From assembly GCA_030631625.1 (NCBI GenBank), contig DAOVKT010000071.1, positions 1 to 12,662 on the forward strand: DNA of 12,662 nt, in the 5' to 3' direction. Shown here in pieces: positions 1 through 8,083 of the stretch (its first letter is position 1; every line of letters starts with the position of its first letter). The position numbers and the translations under genes are program-made. The DNA is from JAGLTZ01 sp023135015 (GTDB lineage Bacteria > Blakebacterota > Blakebacteria > Blakebacterales > Blakebacteraceae). The notes beneath the pieces were generated by a model. It made no database searches. It had not been told where the DNA came from and saw only the letters and a list, made by a program, of their open reading frames with translations.

Positions 1-1
1 C

Positions 2-2560
2 AACCGAAATAGTGTCGCCTGGGGAGCCGGCGTCTACAAATCAAGTGACGTTGAGGAAACGTTCAGTAATATGGGTCTGGAAGACACCCACCAGAACGCC
101 CGTATCCTCACCCACCCCACCGATCCCGACATCGTCTACGTCGGGGCGATCGGCCACCTGTGGGGCTACTCGGGCGACCGCGGCGTGTTCAAGACGACCG
201 ACGGCGGTCAGAACTGGGAGCGTGTCCTCTATATGGATGAGAAGACCGGGTGCAGCGACCTCGAGATGGACCCCACCGACCCGGATGTGCTCTACGCCGG
301 TATGTACCAGCGCCTGCGCCGCCCCTGGCGCTTCGACAGCGGCGGTCCAAACGGTGGCATTTTCAAGAGCACCGACGGCGGGAGAACATGGACCGAGCTG
401 ACCAACGGGCTCCCTTCCGGGGACACCGGCAAGATCGGACTCTCGATCAGCCGCAGCAACCCGAGGGTCATCCAGGCCTTCGTGGAGGCCGAGCAGGCAG
501 AACGTGGTGAACCGGCCGACCCCTCCAACCCGAAATCAGGTGTCTACCGTTCGGAAGATAGTGGTGTGAGTTGGGAGCATGTTAACACCTACAACAACAG
601 GCCATTCTACTACAGCCACATCAACATCAACCCGATTGACGAGAACCTCGTTTACCTCATCACCGGAAGCTTCCAGTACTCCGAAGACGGCGGGAGGACG
701 ATCCAGCGAATGGGAGGCGGCATCCATGGCGATTACCACGCCATGTGGGTCGACCCCCACAACAGGGACCGCTTCTACATCGGGAACGATGGAGGTGTGG
801 CGCTGACCCACGACCATGGGAGCAGTTACATCTTCTTCGACAACATGTGCCTGGCTCAGTTCTACGCCGTTGGGGTGGATATGCGCGACCCCTACTACGT
901 CTACGGCGGTCTGCAGGACAACGGCTCGTGGGGCGGTCCCAGCCGGAGCCGGGAGAGAAGCGGCATCCTGACCGACCACTGGTACAGCGTGGGTGGCGGT
1001 GACGGATTCCACTGCCAGGTCGACCCCACCGACTGGCGGACCATTTACGTTGAGAGTCAGGGGGGTGCCATATCCCGCGCAAACGCCGAGACGCGCGAAA
1101 GGTTCAGCATCCGGCCGAACATCCGGGAGAACCAACTCAACATCCTCAACTACGAAGATTACATCACAGACGAAATTCTGGAAAAGCAGAGGGAGGCAGG
1201 ATGGCGCGATTCCCCCTTCAGGTTCAACTGGAGCTCGCCTATCGTCCTCTCGCCTCACAACCCTCATACGGTCTTCTTCGGCGGCAACGTCCTCTTCAGG
1301 AGTGTCAACCGGGGGGAGTCGTGGATGATAATCAGCCCCGATCTGACCACCGACGATCCCGTGAAGATCAACCGCGACACGGGCGGTCTGACTTCAGACG
1401 TGACCGGCGCCGAGAACCACTGCAGCATCCTCACCATCTCGGAATCACCTGTGAGGGCCGGGCTGATCTGGGTCGGCACCGACGACGGCAACGTCCAGCT
1501 GACACATGACGGCGGAGTCAACTGGACCAACGTGCGGGGCAATATCAGAGGTGTTCCGGACGGTATATGGGTCAGCCGTGTCGAGGCCTCCCACTTCGAC
1601 GAGGGTACCTGCTACCTGACCTTCGACGGTCACCGCAGCGACAACTTCAAGCCGTACGTCTTCAAGACCACCGACTACGGCCAGACCTGGGCCAACATTG
1701 CCAATAACATGCCCGATGGCCAATGCATCTACGTGATCAAGGAAGACCTGAAGAATCCCAACCTGCTCTTCGTGGGGACCGAATTCGCGTGCTTCGCTTC
1801 GCTGAACGGCGGCCAGTCGTGGAGCAGGCTTATGAACGGTCTACCCACAGTTGCTGTCCACGATCTGGTCATCCACCCCCGTGACAACGATCTGATAGCC
1901 GGAACACACGGCAGGGGCGTCTGGATTCTTGACGACATATCGCCGCTGCAGCAGTACACCGAAGAAGTTCAGAATTCAGAGGCATTCCTCTTCGAAGCAA
2001 GAGCCGCAACACAGTGGCTCAACATCAGTCGTGGAGGCTCGCGAGGTCATCTCTACTTCAGCGGAGAGAATCCACAGAGAGGAGCTGTCATAAACTTCTT
2101 TGTGAAGGATGTACCGACCGACAAAGTCCAGCTCGAGATCTCCGACATCGGCGGGCAGCTGAAACGCACCGTCGAAATCGAAGCTGGAGCAGGCATCAAC
2201 ATGTACAACTGGGACATGCGCTTCAACCCGACCGAAGAGCAGCGCCGGTTATTCATTCAGCAGTTGAGGGCGATGATTGAGCGCATCCCTGAGCAGGTGG
2301 AGCTCACAAGGGCCCAAAGTCGTGAGTTGACCCGTATAGGCCGCAGGCTCGATGAGACTCTGACCAACGAAGAGTTGATGGAGATAAACCGGCAGATAAC
2401 CGAAATGATGGGCGGTGGATTCCGCGGTTTCGGCGGCAGGAGGGGCAGAGGCGGCCTTCAGGGTCCCCAGGCCGAACCTGGAACCTACCGGGTCACACTG
2501 ACGGTCAACGGCGAAAGCTACACAGGCACTATTACAATCCGCCGCGATCCGCTGACATAG
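2..2560 (+). CDS. BNR/Asp-box (VPS10/sortilin-like) beta-propeller protein, 5' partial
   Basis: The frame is open from the left edge (first full codon at base 2), so the start and any signal peptide lie outside the window; the first ATG (base 71) is internal. At least eight Asp-box motifs of the S/T-x-D-x-G-x-T/S-W type are readable: KTTDGGQNW (about 191), KSTDGGRTW (364), RSEDSGVSW (548), YSEDGGRT (677), RSVNRGESW (1298), THDGGVNW (1502), KTTDYGQTW (1664) and LNGGQSW (1802). A degenerate one lies near base 35. This is the pattern of sortilin/VPS10 and BNR propellers, usually exported proteins of about 1000 residues. After the propeller (to about base 1940) come a beta-rich segment, a charged helical stretch (about 2240-2400), a Gly/Arg-rich linker (2407-2470) and a short terminal beta domain ending GTITIRRDPLT. 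Such proteins are often labelled glycosyl hydrolase, but no catalytic residues can be assigned, so the substrate or partner is unknown. The family call is firm and the function is open. Confidence 0.85.
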   Translation, partial: NRNSVAWGAGVYKSSDVEETFSNMGLEDTHQNARILTHPTDPDIVYVGAIGHLWGYSGDRGVFKTTDGGQNWERVLYMDEKTGCSDLEMDPTDPDVLYAGMYQRLRRPWRFDSGGPNGGIFKSTDGGRTWTELTNGLPSGDTGKIGLSISRSNPRVIQAFVEAEQAERGEPADPSNPKSGVYRSEDSGVSWEHVNTYNNRPFYYSHININPIDENLVYLITGSFQYSEDGGRTIQRMGGGIHGDYHAMWVDPHNRDRFYIGNDGGVALTHDHGSSYIFFDNMCLAQFYAVGVDMRDPYYVYGGLQDNGSWGGPSRSRERSGILTDHWYSVGGGDGFHCQVDPTDWRTIYVESQGGAISRANAETRERFSIRPNIRENQLNILNYEDYITDEILEKQREAGWRDSPFRFNWSSPIVLSPHNPHTVFFGGNVLFRSVNRGESWMIISPDLTTDDPVKINRDTGGLTSDVTGAENHCSILTISESPVRAGLIWVGTDDGNVQLTHDGGVNWTNVRGNIRGVPDGIWVSRVEASHFDEGTCYLTFDGHRSDNFKPYVFKTTDYGQTWANIANNMPDGQCIYVIKEDLKNPNLLFVGTEFACFASLNGGQSWSRLMNGLPTVAVHDLVIHPRDNDLIAGTHGRGVWILDDISPLQQYTEEVQNSEAFLFEARAATQWLNISRGGSRGHLYFSGENPQRGAVINFFVKDVPTDKVQLEISDIGGQLKRTVEIEAGAGINMYNWDMRFNPTEEQRRLFIQQLRAMIERIPEQVELTRAQSRELTRIGRRLDETLTNEELMEINRQITEMMGGGFRGFGGRRGRGGLQGPQAEPGTYRVTLTVNGESYTGTITIRRDPLT

Positions 2561-2590
2561 CCTTATCGCGGACTGCTGCTTCATGCACAG

Positions 2591-2623
2591 GCAGGCGGGG
2601 GTTGCTGTCAATCCCCCGCTTGC
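2591..2623 (+). terminator. Hairpin, probable terminator of the BNR gene
   Basis: Arms GCAGGCGGGGG (2591-2601) and CCCCCGCTTGC (2613-2623) form an 11-bp stem with one G-U pair around an 11-base loop. It starts 31 bases after the BNR stop. The following sequence CTTCTTCACTT is pyrimidine-rich but not a clean T run. The gene on the other strand ends at 2657, so the hairpin sits between convergent genes and might also slow transcription arriving from the right; on that strand no T tract follows. Confidence 0.55.
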
Positions 2624-2656
2624 CTTCTTCACTTATCCCCTGCCTGCCCTCTTCTT

Positions 2657-3337
2657 CTATTCAGGAATCCTCTCGAGCACTTTCTCGCTGGTCAGCTCCC
2701 TCAGTACATCCCGCGCAATCCAACGGGCTGCCTTCGAATCGAGCTCCTCGATTTCCCGGGCCGTCCCGATCGCCTTCCAATACAGTCGTATGTTCCTCTT
2801 GCCGATCTGCCTCAGCGCCCAGCTGATGGCTTTCTTTACATAATTGCGGCCGTCGTTCGATTCACGGACGATGGCGGGCATGAACTGCAGGAATTGGGAA
2901 TCCTCCGCCTCCTTGTCGTGGAAGGCGAGTGCCGCCATCAGGGCGAAACCCGCCCGCTTCACGAACTCCGCCCGCCGGCCGGTCCAAGCCAGCGCCTTCT
3001 CATATGCAAAAGGCGTTTTGTCGAGGAGGTTCATACAGACCTGATCGCACACATCCCACGAATCGAAGTCCTTCACCCAGTTCTCCGCCTGTGTCTTGGT
3101 AACGCGCCGCGGATCCCCAACCAGGGCAGCGAGTATTCTCGCCTCATGAATTCCAGTCTTCCACAGGTCTTCGGCGAGCTGATGATCCCGGCCGGTTTCC
3201 TTTGCGATCTTCCGCAGTGAAGGGATCGAGATTCCCAGTGTATTTTCCGGGTTGATACCAAACCTGGCCATCCCCTCGACATTCTCGGGATTGGCCATCG
3301 ACCTGAGTTTCTTAACCACCTCGTCGGAGCGCCGCAC
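2657..3337 (-). CDS. AlkD-like DNA alkylation repeat protein (HEAT-like DNA glycosylase)
   Basis: A 226-residue, all-helical protein of the DNA alkylation repeat family, whose characterised member AlkD removes N3- and N7-alkylpurines from DNA. The family is usually about 220-240 residues, so this is full length. By eye the four residues that form the AlkD pocket all have counterparts at compatible spacing: W94 and D98 in SWDVCDQV (AlkD W109, D113), R128 in FVKRAGFALMA (AlkD R148) and W173 in AISWALRQIGK (AlkD W187). This supports an active base-excision enzyme acting on DNA in the cytoplasm. The start is GTG (3335-3337), chosen because a strong AGGAG lies 6 bases upstream. It stands alone, convergent with the BNR gene and divergent from the TetR gene, so it is probably transcribed as a single gene. 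An AlkC-type relative is possible but less likely, given the AlkD-like size and residue spacing. Confidence 0.85.
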   Translation of the reverse strand: MRRSDEVVKKLRSMANPENVEGMARFGINPENTLGISIPSLRKIAKETGRDHQLAEDLWKTGIHEARILAALVGDPRRVTKTQAENWVKDFDSWDVCDQVCMNLLDKTPFAYEKALAWTGRRAEFVKRAGFALMAALAFHDKEAEDSQFLQFMPAIVRESNDGRNYVKKAISWALRQIGKRNIRLYWKAIGTAREIEELDSKAARWIARDVLRELTSEKVLERIPE

Positions 3338-3343
3338 TGTTCT

Positions 3344-3348
3344 CTCCT
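3344..3348 (-). promoter_or_regulatory. Shine-Dalgarno site fixing the GTG start of the AlkD-like gene
   Basis: On the minus strand AGGAG lies 6 bases before GTG at 3337. No competing ATG with a comparable site is present nearby, so the GTG start is favoured. Confidence 0.7.
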
Positions 3349-3392
3349 TTTACTCGTATCCACCTTAAAAACGTACTGCACGGTATATGAAT

Positions 3393-3420
3393 CATGTACT
3401 GGCATGCGGTCAGTATCATG
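3393..3420. repeat. Imperfect inverted repeat upstream of the AlkD-like gene
   Basis: Arms CATGTACTG (3393-3401) and CAGTATCATG (3411-3420) pair with a single extra T in the right arm, around nine bases containing GCATGC. It lies 56-83 bases before the GTG start of the AlkD-like gene, in the 247-base gap between two divergent genes. It could be an operator or a leader hairpin; the sequence does not tell which. I see no convincing promoter for the minus-strand gene. Confidence 0.35.
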
Positions 3421-3509
3421 TCGGCAGAAACAGGCTATCAGGAAAATCCGGGTCCGGTCCAGCCAATGTGGATAGTGCATTAGGATAAACAACGCTAATA
3501 CGATAATAC

Positions 3510-3538
3510 TTGATTCGTTTATTCGTTTACGATATGTT
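3510..3538 (+). promoter_or_regulatory. Sigma70-type promoter of the tetR-exporter operon
   Basis: TTGATT (3510-3515) and TATGTT (3533-3538) are separated by 17 bases, each a four-of-six match or better to the -35 and -10 consensus. The spacer contains the 8-base tandem repeat TTCGTTTA twice (3514-3521 and 3522-3529). The -10 box lies inside the left half of the palindrome at 3531-3554, and the first codon of the TetR gene is about 45 bases downstream. Confidence 0.6.
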
Positions 3539-3554
3539 CACTTATGAACACATC
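3531..3554. promoter_or_regulatory. Palindromic operator candidate for the TetR regulator
   Basis: Ten-base arms GATATGTTCA (3531-3540) and TGAACACATC (3545-3554) are inverted with one mismatch around CTTA; the core TGTTCA/TGAACA is perfect. It covers the -10 box and probable transcription start of the TetR gene, the usual place for a self-repressing TetR operator. That the neighbouring TetR protein binds here is inference from position and symmetry. Confidence 0.65.
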
Positions 3555-3584
3555 GAGACATGGAAACCAACAGGAAGCGGTTAA

Positions 3585-4193
3585 ATGGGCGACGACCTGG
3601 ATCAGAAACGGGAACGCCTCTTCGAGGCTGCAGGACCCCTGTTCGAACGCTTCGGGTACCGGAAGACGACGGTCGAAGAGATCTGCCGCGCGGCGGGGAT
3701 GAGTAAAAAAACCTTCTACGAACTCTTCAACGGCAAAGAGCACCTCTTCGTGGAAATCACCACAGAGATGATGAACAGAACGGCCGAGGCATGGGAGGCG
3801 GAGCTGCCCGACGGCCTCGATCCGCTTGACCGCCTCTATGCCCTGCTCGACCTCTATGTCCGGATAGTGCGTGAGCACCCTTCCCTGCGTGTGTTCTTTG
3901 AAGACATCGACCTGATACGCATCTTCGGTGAAAAGCTGGATGAGATACGTCTTATCCAGATAGGGGGTCCGCTTCATACGATCCTCAAAGATGGACAGGC
4001 CTCGGGGCAGTTCCGACCGATGGACATCCGGGTAGCCAGCTGGCTCGTTTTCACCCTGCTCGATACGGTCTATCTCATGCTGCCCTCGTTAATGGACATG
4101 CCGGGAGCGCTGGATGACCCGGTGCTTGCCGAAGAGACGAAGCAGTTCATTCTTAGAGGTCTGGGCGCCGCCCCGGCTGAAGATCGGAGATAA
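3585..4193 (+). CDS. TetR/AcrR-family transcriptional regulator
   Basis: A 202-residue protein of normal TetR size. Residues about 8-50 form the three-helix DNA-binding domain with the typical motif TTVEEICRAAGMSKKTFYELF followed by GKEHLF; the rest is the variable helical ligand and dimer domain. ATG at 3585 is preceded by AGGAAG 7 bases upstream. Its stop TAA shares one base with the ATG of the exporter gene (TAATG), so the two are co-transcribed and probably translationally coupled. As a family, TetR proteins repress efflux genes and release DNA when they bind a small hydrophobic ligand. Here the likely target is the palindrome over its own promoter, giving autoregulation and control of the exporter. 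The ligand cannot be read from the sequence. Confidence 0.92.
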   Translation: MGDDLDQKRERLFEAAGPLFERFGYRKTTVEEICRAAGMSKKTFYELFNGKEHLFVEITTEMMNRTAEAWEAELPDGLDPLDRLYALLDLYVRIVREHPSLRVFFEDIDLIRIFGEKLDEIRLIQIGGPLHTILKDGQASGQFRPMDIRVASWLVFTLLDTVYLMLPSLMDMPGALDDPVLAEETKQFILRGLGAAPAEDRR

Positions 4194-7100
4194 TGATGGC
4201 AAAGGCGGAAAAGCGCTGGGTGACGATCCTCACCGGACTGGCGACGCGGCACACCCGGTGGACACTCCTCGGGGTCGGGCTCCTGACACTCGTCTCTCTC
4301 ATCCTGATCGAGCATCTGACGATCCGCATGAACTGGACCGACCTGCTTCCCGAGCACAACCAGTCGGCCATGCGGTACCGGGAGATCGGGGACCGGTTCG
4401 GCGAGGCATCGATCGCGGTGGTACTCGAGGGTGAACGTGACGCGATCGTGGCGATGGCAGAGGAACTGGAGCCCCGACTCAGCGAGATGGAGGACTTGCG
4501 CAACGTCGTGGGGAAGATGCCGGTGGAGTTCATCCGCGACCACGGCTTCGTCCTCGTCCGGCCGGAACAGTTCGACCGTATGCTCGACATGTTCTCTGAC
4601 TGGAGCCTGGCGGGTACGTTCAGGGGCATCAACGACGATTATGAACGTGAATACACATCGAGCGAAGCGAACTTGGCCCGGGACGAGGTCGAGATCGCCC
4701 GGAGCATGCTGGGCATCACACGTTCGCTCGAGCTGATCTCCCGGTGCCTGGCTGGTAATGGGACTCCGGAGATGATGGCGGAGGCGGCCGACGCCCTGAG
4801 CCTGGGAGAACCCTGGATACTTTCCCTCGACAGGGGGATGCTGCTCATCGCCTGCACGCCGACTGCCAGCATGGATCAGATCGACCTCTCGATCGAAACG
4901 GTCGCAAAGGTCGAGGTTGTCGTCGAAGAGATCGCCGCCCGCCATCCTGACGTATATGCCAGCCTCACCGGAATGGCCAAGATCGGCCAGGATGAGATGA
5001 ACAGCATTGGGATCTACACGCAGCTCCTCTCGCTCGTGGCCCTTATACTTATCTACCTGCTTCTGGCGAAGTCATTCGCCGGCAGGGGTATGCCGCTCCT
5101 CGCTCTCACCCCCCTTCTGGTGGGCGTCCTCTGGGCGCTGGGGGCGCTCAAGATCGTCTTCGGCAGTCTGAACATCATGACCGCCATGATGATGCTCGTG
5201 CTAATCGGGCTGGGTATCGACTTCTCTATCCACCTGGTGACGCGGTTCCGGGAAGAGCTGGCCGGTGGAGCAGATCTGGAAGGGGCCGTGAAGGTGATGC
5301 TGGGGGGAACCGGAGTCGGGGTAATCACCGGCGCCACCACGACCGCCCTGGCCTTCTTCACGTTGATGGTGGGAGACACCCGGGGGGTGCACGAGTTCGG
5401 CGTGGCGGCGGGGCTCGGGGTGATCCTCACCCTGGCGGCCGTGTTCCTCATGCTGCCCTCACTGCTGGTCCTCCGGGAGAGACGCAGGGTCAGGAAGGCG
5501 TCACGGGGCACCGCGCCGCTCTCCGGACCTGCCAGTCACGGGTACCGCTGGATCGGTTCGGTCGCAGCCGCGGGTTACCGGCACCCCGGTCTCTTTCTCG
5601 CGGTAGCAGCCCTCATCGTGGCAGCCTCCGCGTGGGCGATGCAGCACACCGGGTTCGAATATGATTTCATGGAACTGGAGGCCAAGGGGCTCCGGTCGGT
5701 GGAACTGCAGCGCGAGATCCCCAGTAGGTTCGGGATGTCGGAGCACGCGGCCTGGCTGATCACCGATTCGATCGAGGAGAGCCGCGAATTGAAGGAACGG
5801 TTCCGCGACCTGCCCGATGTGGGTGGAGTGGACGCCATAAGTGACTACCTGGTCACGGAGGAACGTCTGGCGGAGTACGCACCGAAACTGCTGGCGTTCC
5901 GTGAAGGCCCCCTGAGCCGTGAGATAACAGCCTGGCGCGCGGGGGACGGAACAGTGCTCGCTGCTGAGGTCGATCGACTCTGGGACAACCTCGACCTGAT
6001 GTCGAACCTCGCGTTCACAGCCGGCCTCGACCGTATCGTAAAGGTGATCGACCAGGTCACGGGTCTTGATTCAGAGACAGGCGATACCGACCAGAGTGCC
6101 CTGCTGCCCGTGCTCTCACGACAGTTGGTGGCCGGGATCGATGACCTCATGGCCCTTCCCTACGCGCAGGTCTGGACCGGCAGGCTCAAGGAGAACCTCC
6201 TGCGGATGTCGAACCCCGCGCCGACCGAACTGGACGAACTGCCGGCGAACATCCGGCGCACCTTCATCCCGCATACCGGTGACGGCTATCTTCTTCACAT
6301 CGTACCGCGTGGCTACCTCTTCGAAAAAACCAGCATGGAACGCTTCGCCGCGCAGACGGAGGCAGTGGATCCGGCGGTCATCAGTTCGGAAAAATTGTTC
6401 CTGGTGATGATGGAAGAGACGCTGGCAGATGGCCGGAAGGCGGCGATCCTGGCCCTGGTGGTGATTTCCCTGCTGCTCATCCTCCACTTCCGCGGACCGC
6501 TGGGGCTCCTGGCCATGATACCATTGATAGTGGGGTCGCTCTCAATGCTCGGCCTCATGTACCTCTTAGGCATGAAGTACAACTACATCAACCTAATCGC
6601 CGTACCGATCATTCTGGGGATCGGGATCGATGATGGGGTCCATGCCCTGCACCGGTACCGTGAGGAGACTGGTGAAGGGTTGAAACGGACAGCCGGGAGT
6701 TTCCGTATGGTCGGGAAGGCGATCCTTCTCACCTCCATCACCACCATGATCGGGTTCGGGAGCGTGGGATTCTACGAGATGCGCGGGATGGCCAGCTTCG
6801 GCCATGTGCTCTTCATGGGAGTGGGCATGTGCTTCCTGGCAACGATATTCGTATTGCCTGCAATGCTGCGTATCTTCCACAGGAACCGCTCCATGTCATC
6901 AAAGCGAGGATCAACGGCAGCAGCGGCGGCACTACTCGCCCTCCTCTTCTTTGCTCTCCCCGCCAGGGCGCAGGAACTCCAGATATCGGGCTACTATGAA
7001 CACACTCTATCTGTCGATTACACGGATAAAGTCGGCGAAAAAATCATTGATGCTTCGAAACTGAGGCTAGATTTCGGCAGCGGGAGCGGAAGCGCGATCA

Positions 7101-8077
7101 GCTTCAAGGGTAACATTAACTTTATTATCTATCACAGTGATATTCATAGAGATATCACGCCCTATCTCCCTAAATCAGTGGCGGCGCAGCTATCATCGGA
7201 AGGTATCCCGGCCGTCTACTCGCTCGACCGCCAGCGCATATATCTCGACAACGCGTACCTCACATGGAACAGGGGCACCACCCGCCTGCGCGCGGGCAAA
7301 CAGCAGCTTGCCTGGGGTCCGGCATACAGTTTCAACCCGACCGACCTTTTCCACCGTAAGAATATCCTCGACCCCACATATGAAAAGGAGGGAGTAACCG
7401 CCCTGAGGTTCGACTACATGTGGGGTCTGGGTGGACAGCTCTCACTGATCGCCGCCCCCGGGGAGGATCTCTCCGACACAGGCTACGCCCTCCGCCTGGG
7501 CACCCACGTCAGCTCGATCGGCTACGATGTAGCAGTAACCGTACACTCGGTGACAGATTCGACAGCTTTCGATGCGAGCACATACGAGCCTCTCAGGCAA
7601 CAGCGGAATGCTCTCGGTCTGGAGTTCTCGGGCAGTCTCTTCGGTCTGGGCGTATGGCTGGAGGGCAACTATAACGAGATGGAGATGGAGGATAACTTTT
7701 CGAGGGTCGTCCTGGGCCTCGACTATACGTTGATGAACGGTCTCTACATTATCGGCGAGGCCCTTTACAACGGGCGGGCCGAGGAGAAAGGGCCCTACCC
7801 TCTTCACGCCTGGCTGGCGAACCTGGCTTACGGGGAGCCGGTGGTACGCTGGTGGTTCCTGGCGGGAGCCAGTAAGGACATTACCGATCTGACATCGGGC
7901 AGCCTCTTCGTATTCGGCTCCCCCGACGGCTCGATGGTGCTCAACCCGCGCCTGAGCGCCTCGATTGCCCAGAATGCAGACCTGGTGGTATTCGGCGGGT
8001 TTACCTTCGGTGAAGATGAAGGTGCCTTCCCGCCCGGTCTCTTCTCGCTGTTCGCCCGGGCCACGGTATATTTCTAA
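4193..8077 (+). CDS. RND-superfamily (MMPL/HpnN-like) exporter fused in frame to an outer-membrane beta-barrel protein
   Basis: One uninterrupted 1294-codon frame. Residues 1-900 are a complete RND exporter: TM1 (about 24-42), a periplasmic loop domain, five TMs (about 275-427) with the motif LIGLGIDFSIH (D343), TM7 (about 465-483), a second periplasmic domain, and five TMs (about 747-893) with GIGIDDGVH (D813/D814). These are the expected proton-relay/SSD-type motifs of both halves, and about 850-900 residues is the usual size for a whole protein of this class. Residues 901-926 then read as a signal peptide (KR, an Ala/Leu core, ARA cleavage site). Residues 927-1294 are a beta-rich, aromatic-alternating barrel ending LFARATVYF, with a terminal Phe as in BAM substrates. 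The segment GKQQLAWGPAYSFNPTD resembles DUF1302-like barrels found beside RND genes. ATG 4193 overlaps the TetR stop; ATG 4196 has better spacing (6 bases) from GGAG at 4186-4189. Probable role: export of a hydrophobic or lipid-like substrate across the inner membrane, with the barrel as outer-membrane partner. Domain calls are strong; the substrate is unknown. Confidence 0.85.
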   Translation: MMAKAEKRWVTILTGLATRHTRWTLLGVGLLTLVSLILIEHLTIRMNWTDLLPEHNQSAMRYREIGDRFGEASIAVVLEGERDAIVAMAEELEPRLSEMEDLRNVVGKMPVEFIRDHGFVLVRPEQFDRMLDMFSDWSLAGTFRGINDDYEREYTSSEANLARDEVEIARSMLGITRSLELISRCLAGNGTPEMMAEAADALSLGEPWILSLDRGMLLIACTPTASMDQIDLSIETVAKVEVVVEEIAARHPDVYASLTGMAKIGQDEMNSIGIYTQLLSLVALILIYLLLAKSFAGRGMPLLALTPLLVGVLWALGALKIVFGSLNIMTAMMMLVLIGLGIDFSIHLVTRFREELAGGADLEGAVKVMLGGTGVGVITGATTTALAFFTLMVGDTRGVHEFGVAAGLGVILTLAAVFLMLPSLLVLRERRRVRKASRGTAPLSGPASHGYRWIGSVAAAGYRHPGLFLAVAALIVAASAWAMQHTGFEYDFMELEAKGLRSVELQREIPSRFGMSEHAAWLITDSIEESRELKERFRDLPDVGGVDAISDYLVTEERLAEYAPKLLAFREGPLSREITAWRAGDGTVLAAEVDRLWDNLDLMSNLAFTAGLDRIVKVIDQVTGLDSETGDTDQSALLPVLSRQLVAGIDDLMALPYAQVWTGRLKENLLRMSNPAPTELDELPANIRRTFIPHTGDGYLLHIVPRGYLFEKTSMERFAAQTEAVDPAVISSEKLFLVMMEETLADGRKAAILALVVISLLLILHFRGPLGLLAMIPLIVGSLSMLGLMYLLGMKYNYINLIAVPIILGIGIDDGVHALHRYREETGEGLKRTAGSFRMVGKAILLTSITTMIGFGSVGFYEMRGMASFGHVLFMGVGMCFLATIFVLPAMLRIFHRNRSMSSKRGSTAAAAALLALLFFALPARAQELQISGYYEHTLSVDYTDKVGEKIIDASKLRLDFGSGSGSAISFKGNINFIIYHSDIHRDITPYLPKSVAAQLSSEGIPAVYSLDRQRIYLDNAYLTWNRGTTRLRAGKQQLAWGPAYSFNPTDLFHRKNILDPTYEKEGVTALRFDYMWGLGGQLSLIAAPGEDLSDTGYALRLGTHVSSIGYDVAVTVHSVTDSTAFDASTYEPLRQQRNALGLEFSGSLFGLGVWLEGNYNEMEMEDNFSRVVLGLDYTLMNGLYIIGEALYNGRAEEKGPYPLHAWLANLAYGEPVVRWWFLAGASKDITDLTSGSLFVFGSPDGSMVLNPRLSASIAQNADLVVFGGFTFGEDEGAFPPGLFSLFARATVYF
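6881..6970 (+). other. Junction of the fusion: internal start candidate and signal-peptide coding segment
   Basis: ATG 6893 (residue 901) is preceded by AGGA at 6881-6884 with 8 bases spacing. From it one reads a classical signal peptide: MSSKRGS, then a hydrophobic run AAAAALLALLFFALP, then ARA before Gln 927, with no lipobox Cys. Just upstream is the positively charged end of RND TM12 (RIFHRNRS), so the signal peptide would enter the membrane from the cytoplasmic side, giving a thirteenth crossing. Signal peptidase I could then release the barrel in the periplasm. The ATG may also be used as a separate start. Which of these happens cannot be decided from sequence. Confidence 0.7.
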
Positions 8078-8083
8078 AGCCGG

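Noticed and set aside
536..1267. A 243-codon minus-strand open frame
   Set aside because: Antisense to the Asp-box repeats; its valine-rich composition simply mirrors the repeat codons on the other strand.
4070..4945. A 291-codon minus-strand open frame
   Set aside because: Antisense to the TetR end and the RND start, both of which have strong motifs; no start signal or recognisable features.
6860..6910. Sequencing frameshift as the cause of the RND-barrel fusion
   Set aside because: Both parts are in the same frame and neither alternative frame has a stop within about 100 bases of the junction, so one indel would not give two tidy genes. A substituted stop codon remains possible and is noted in the findings.
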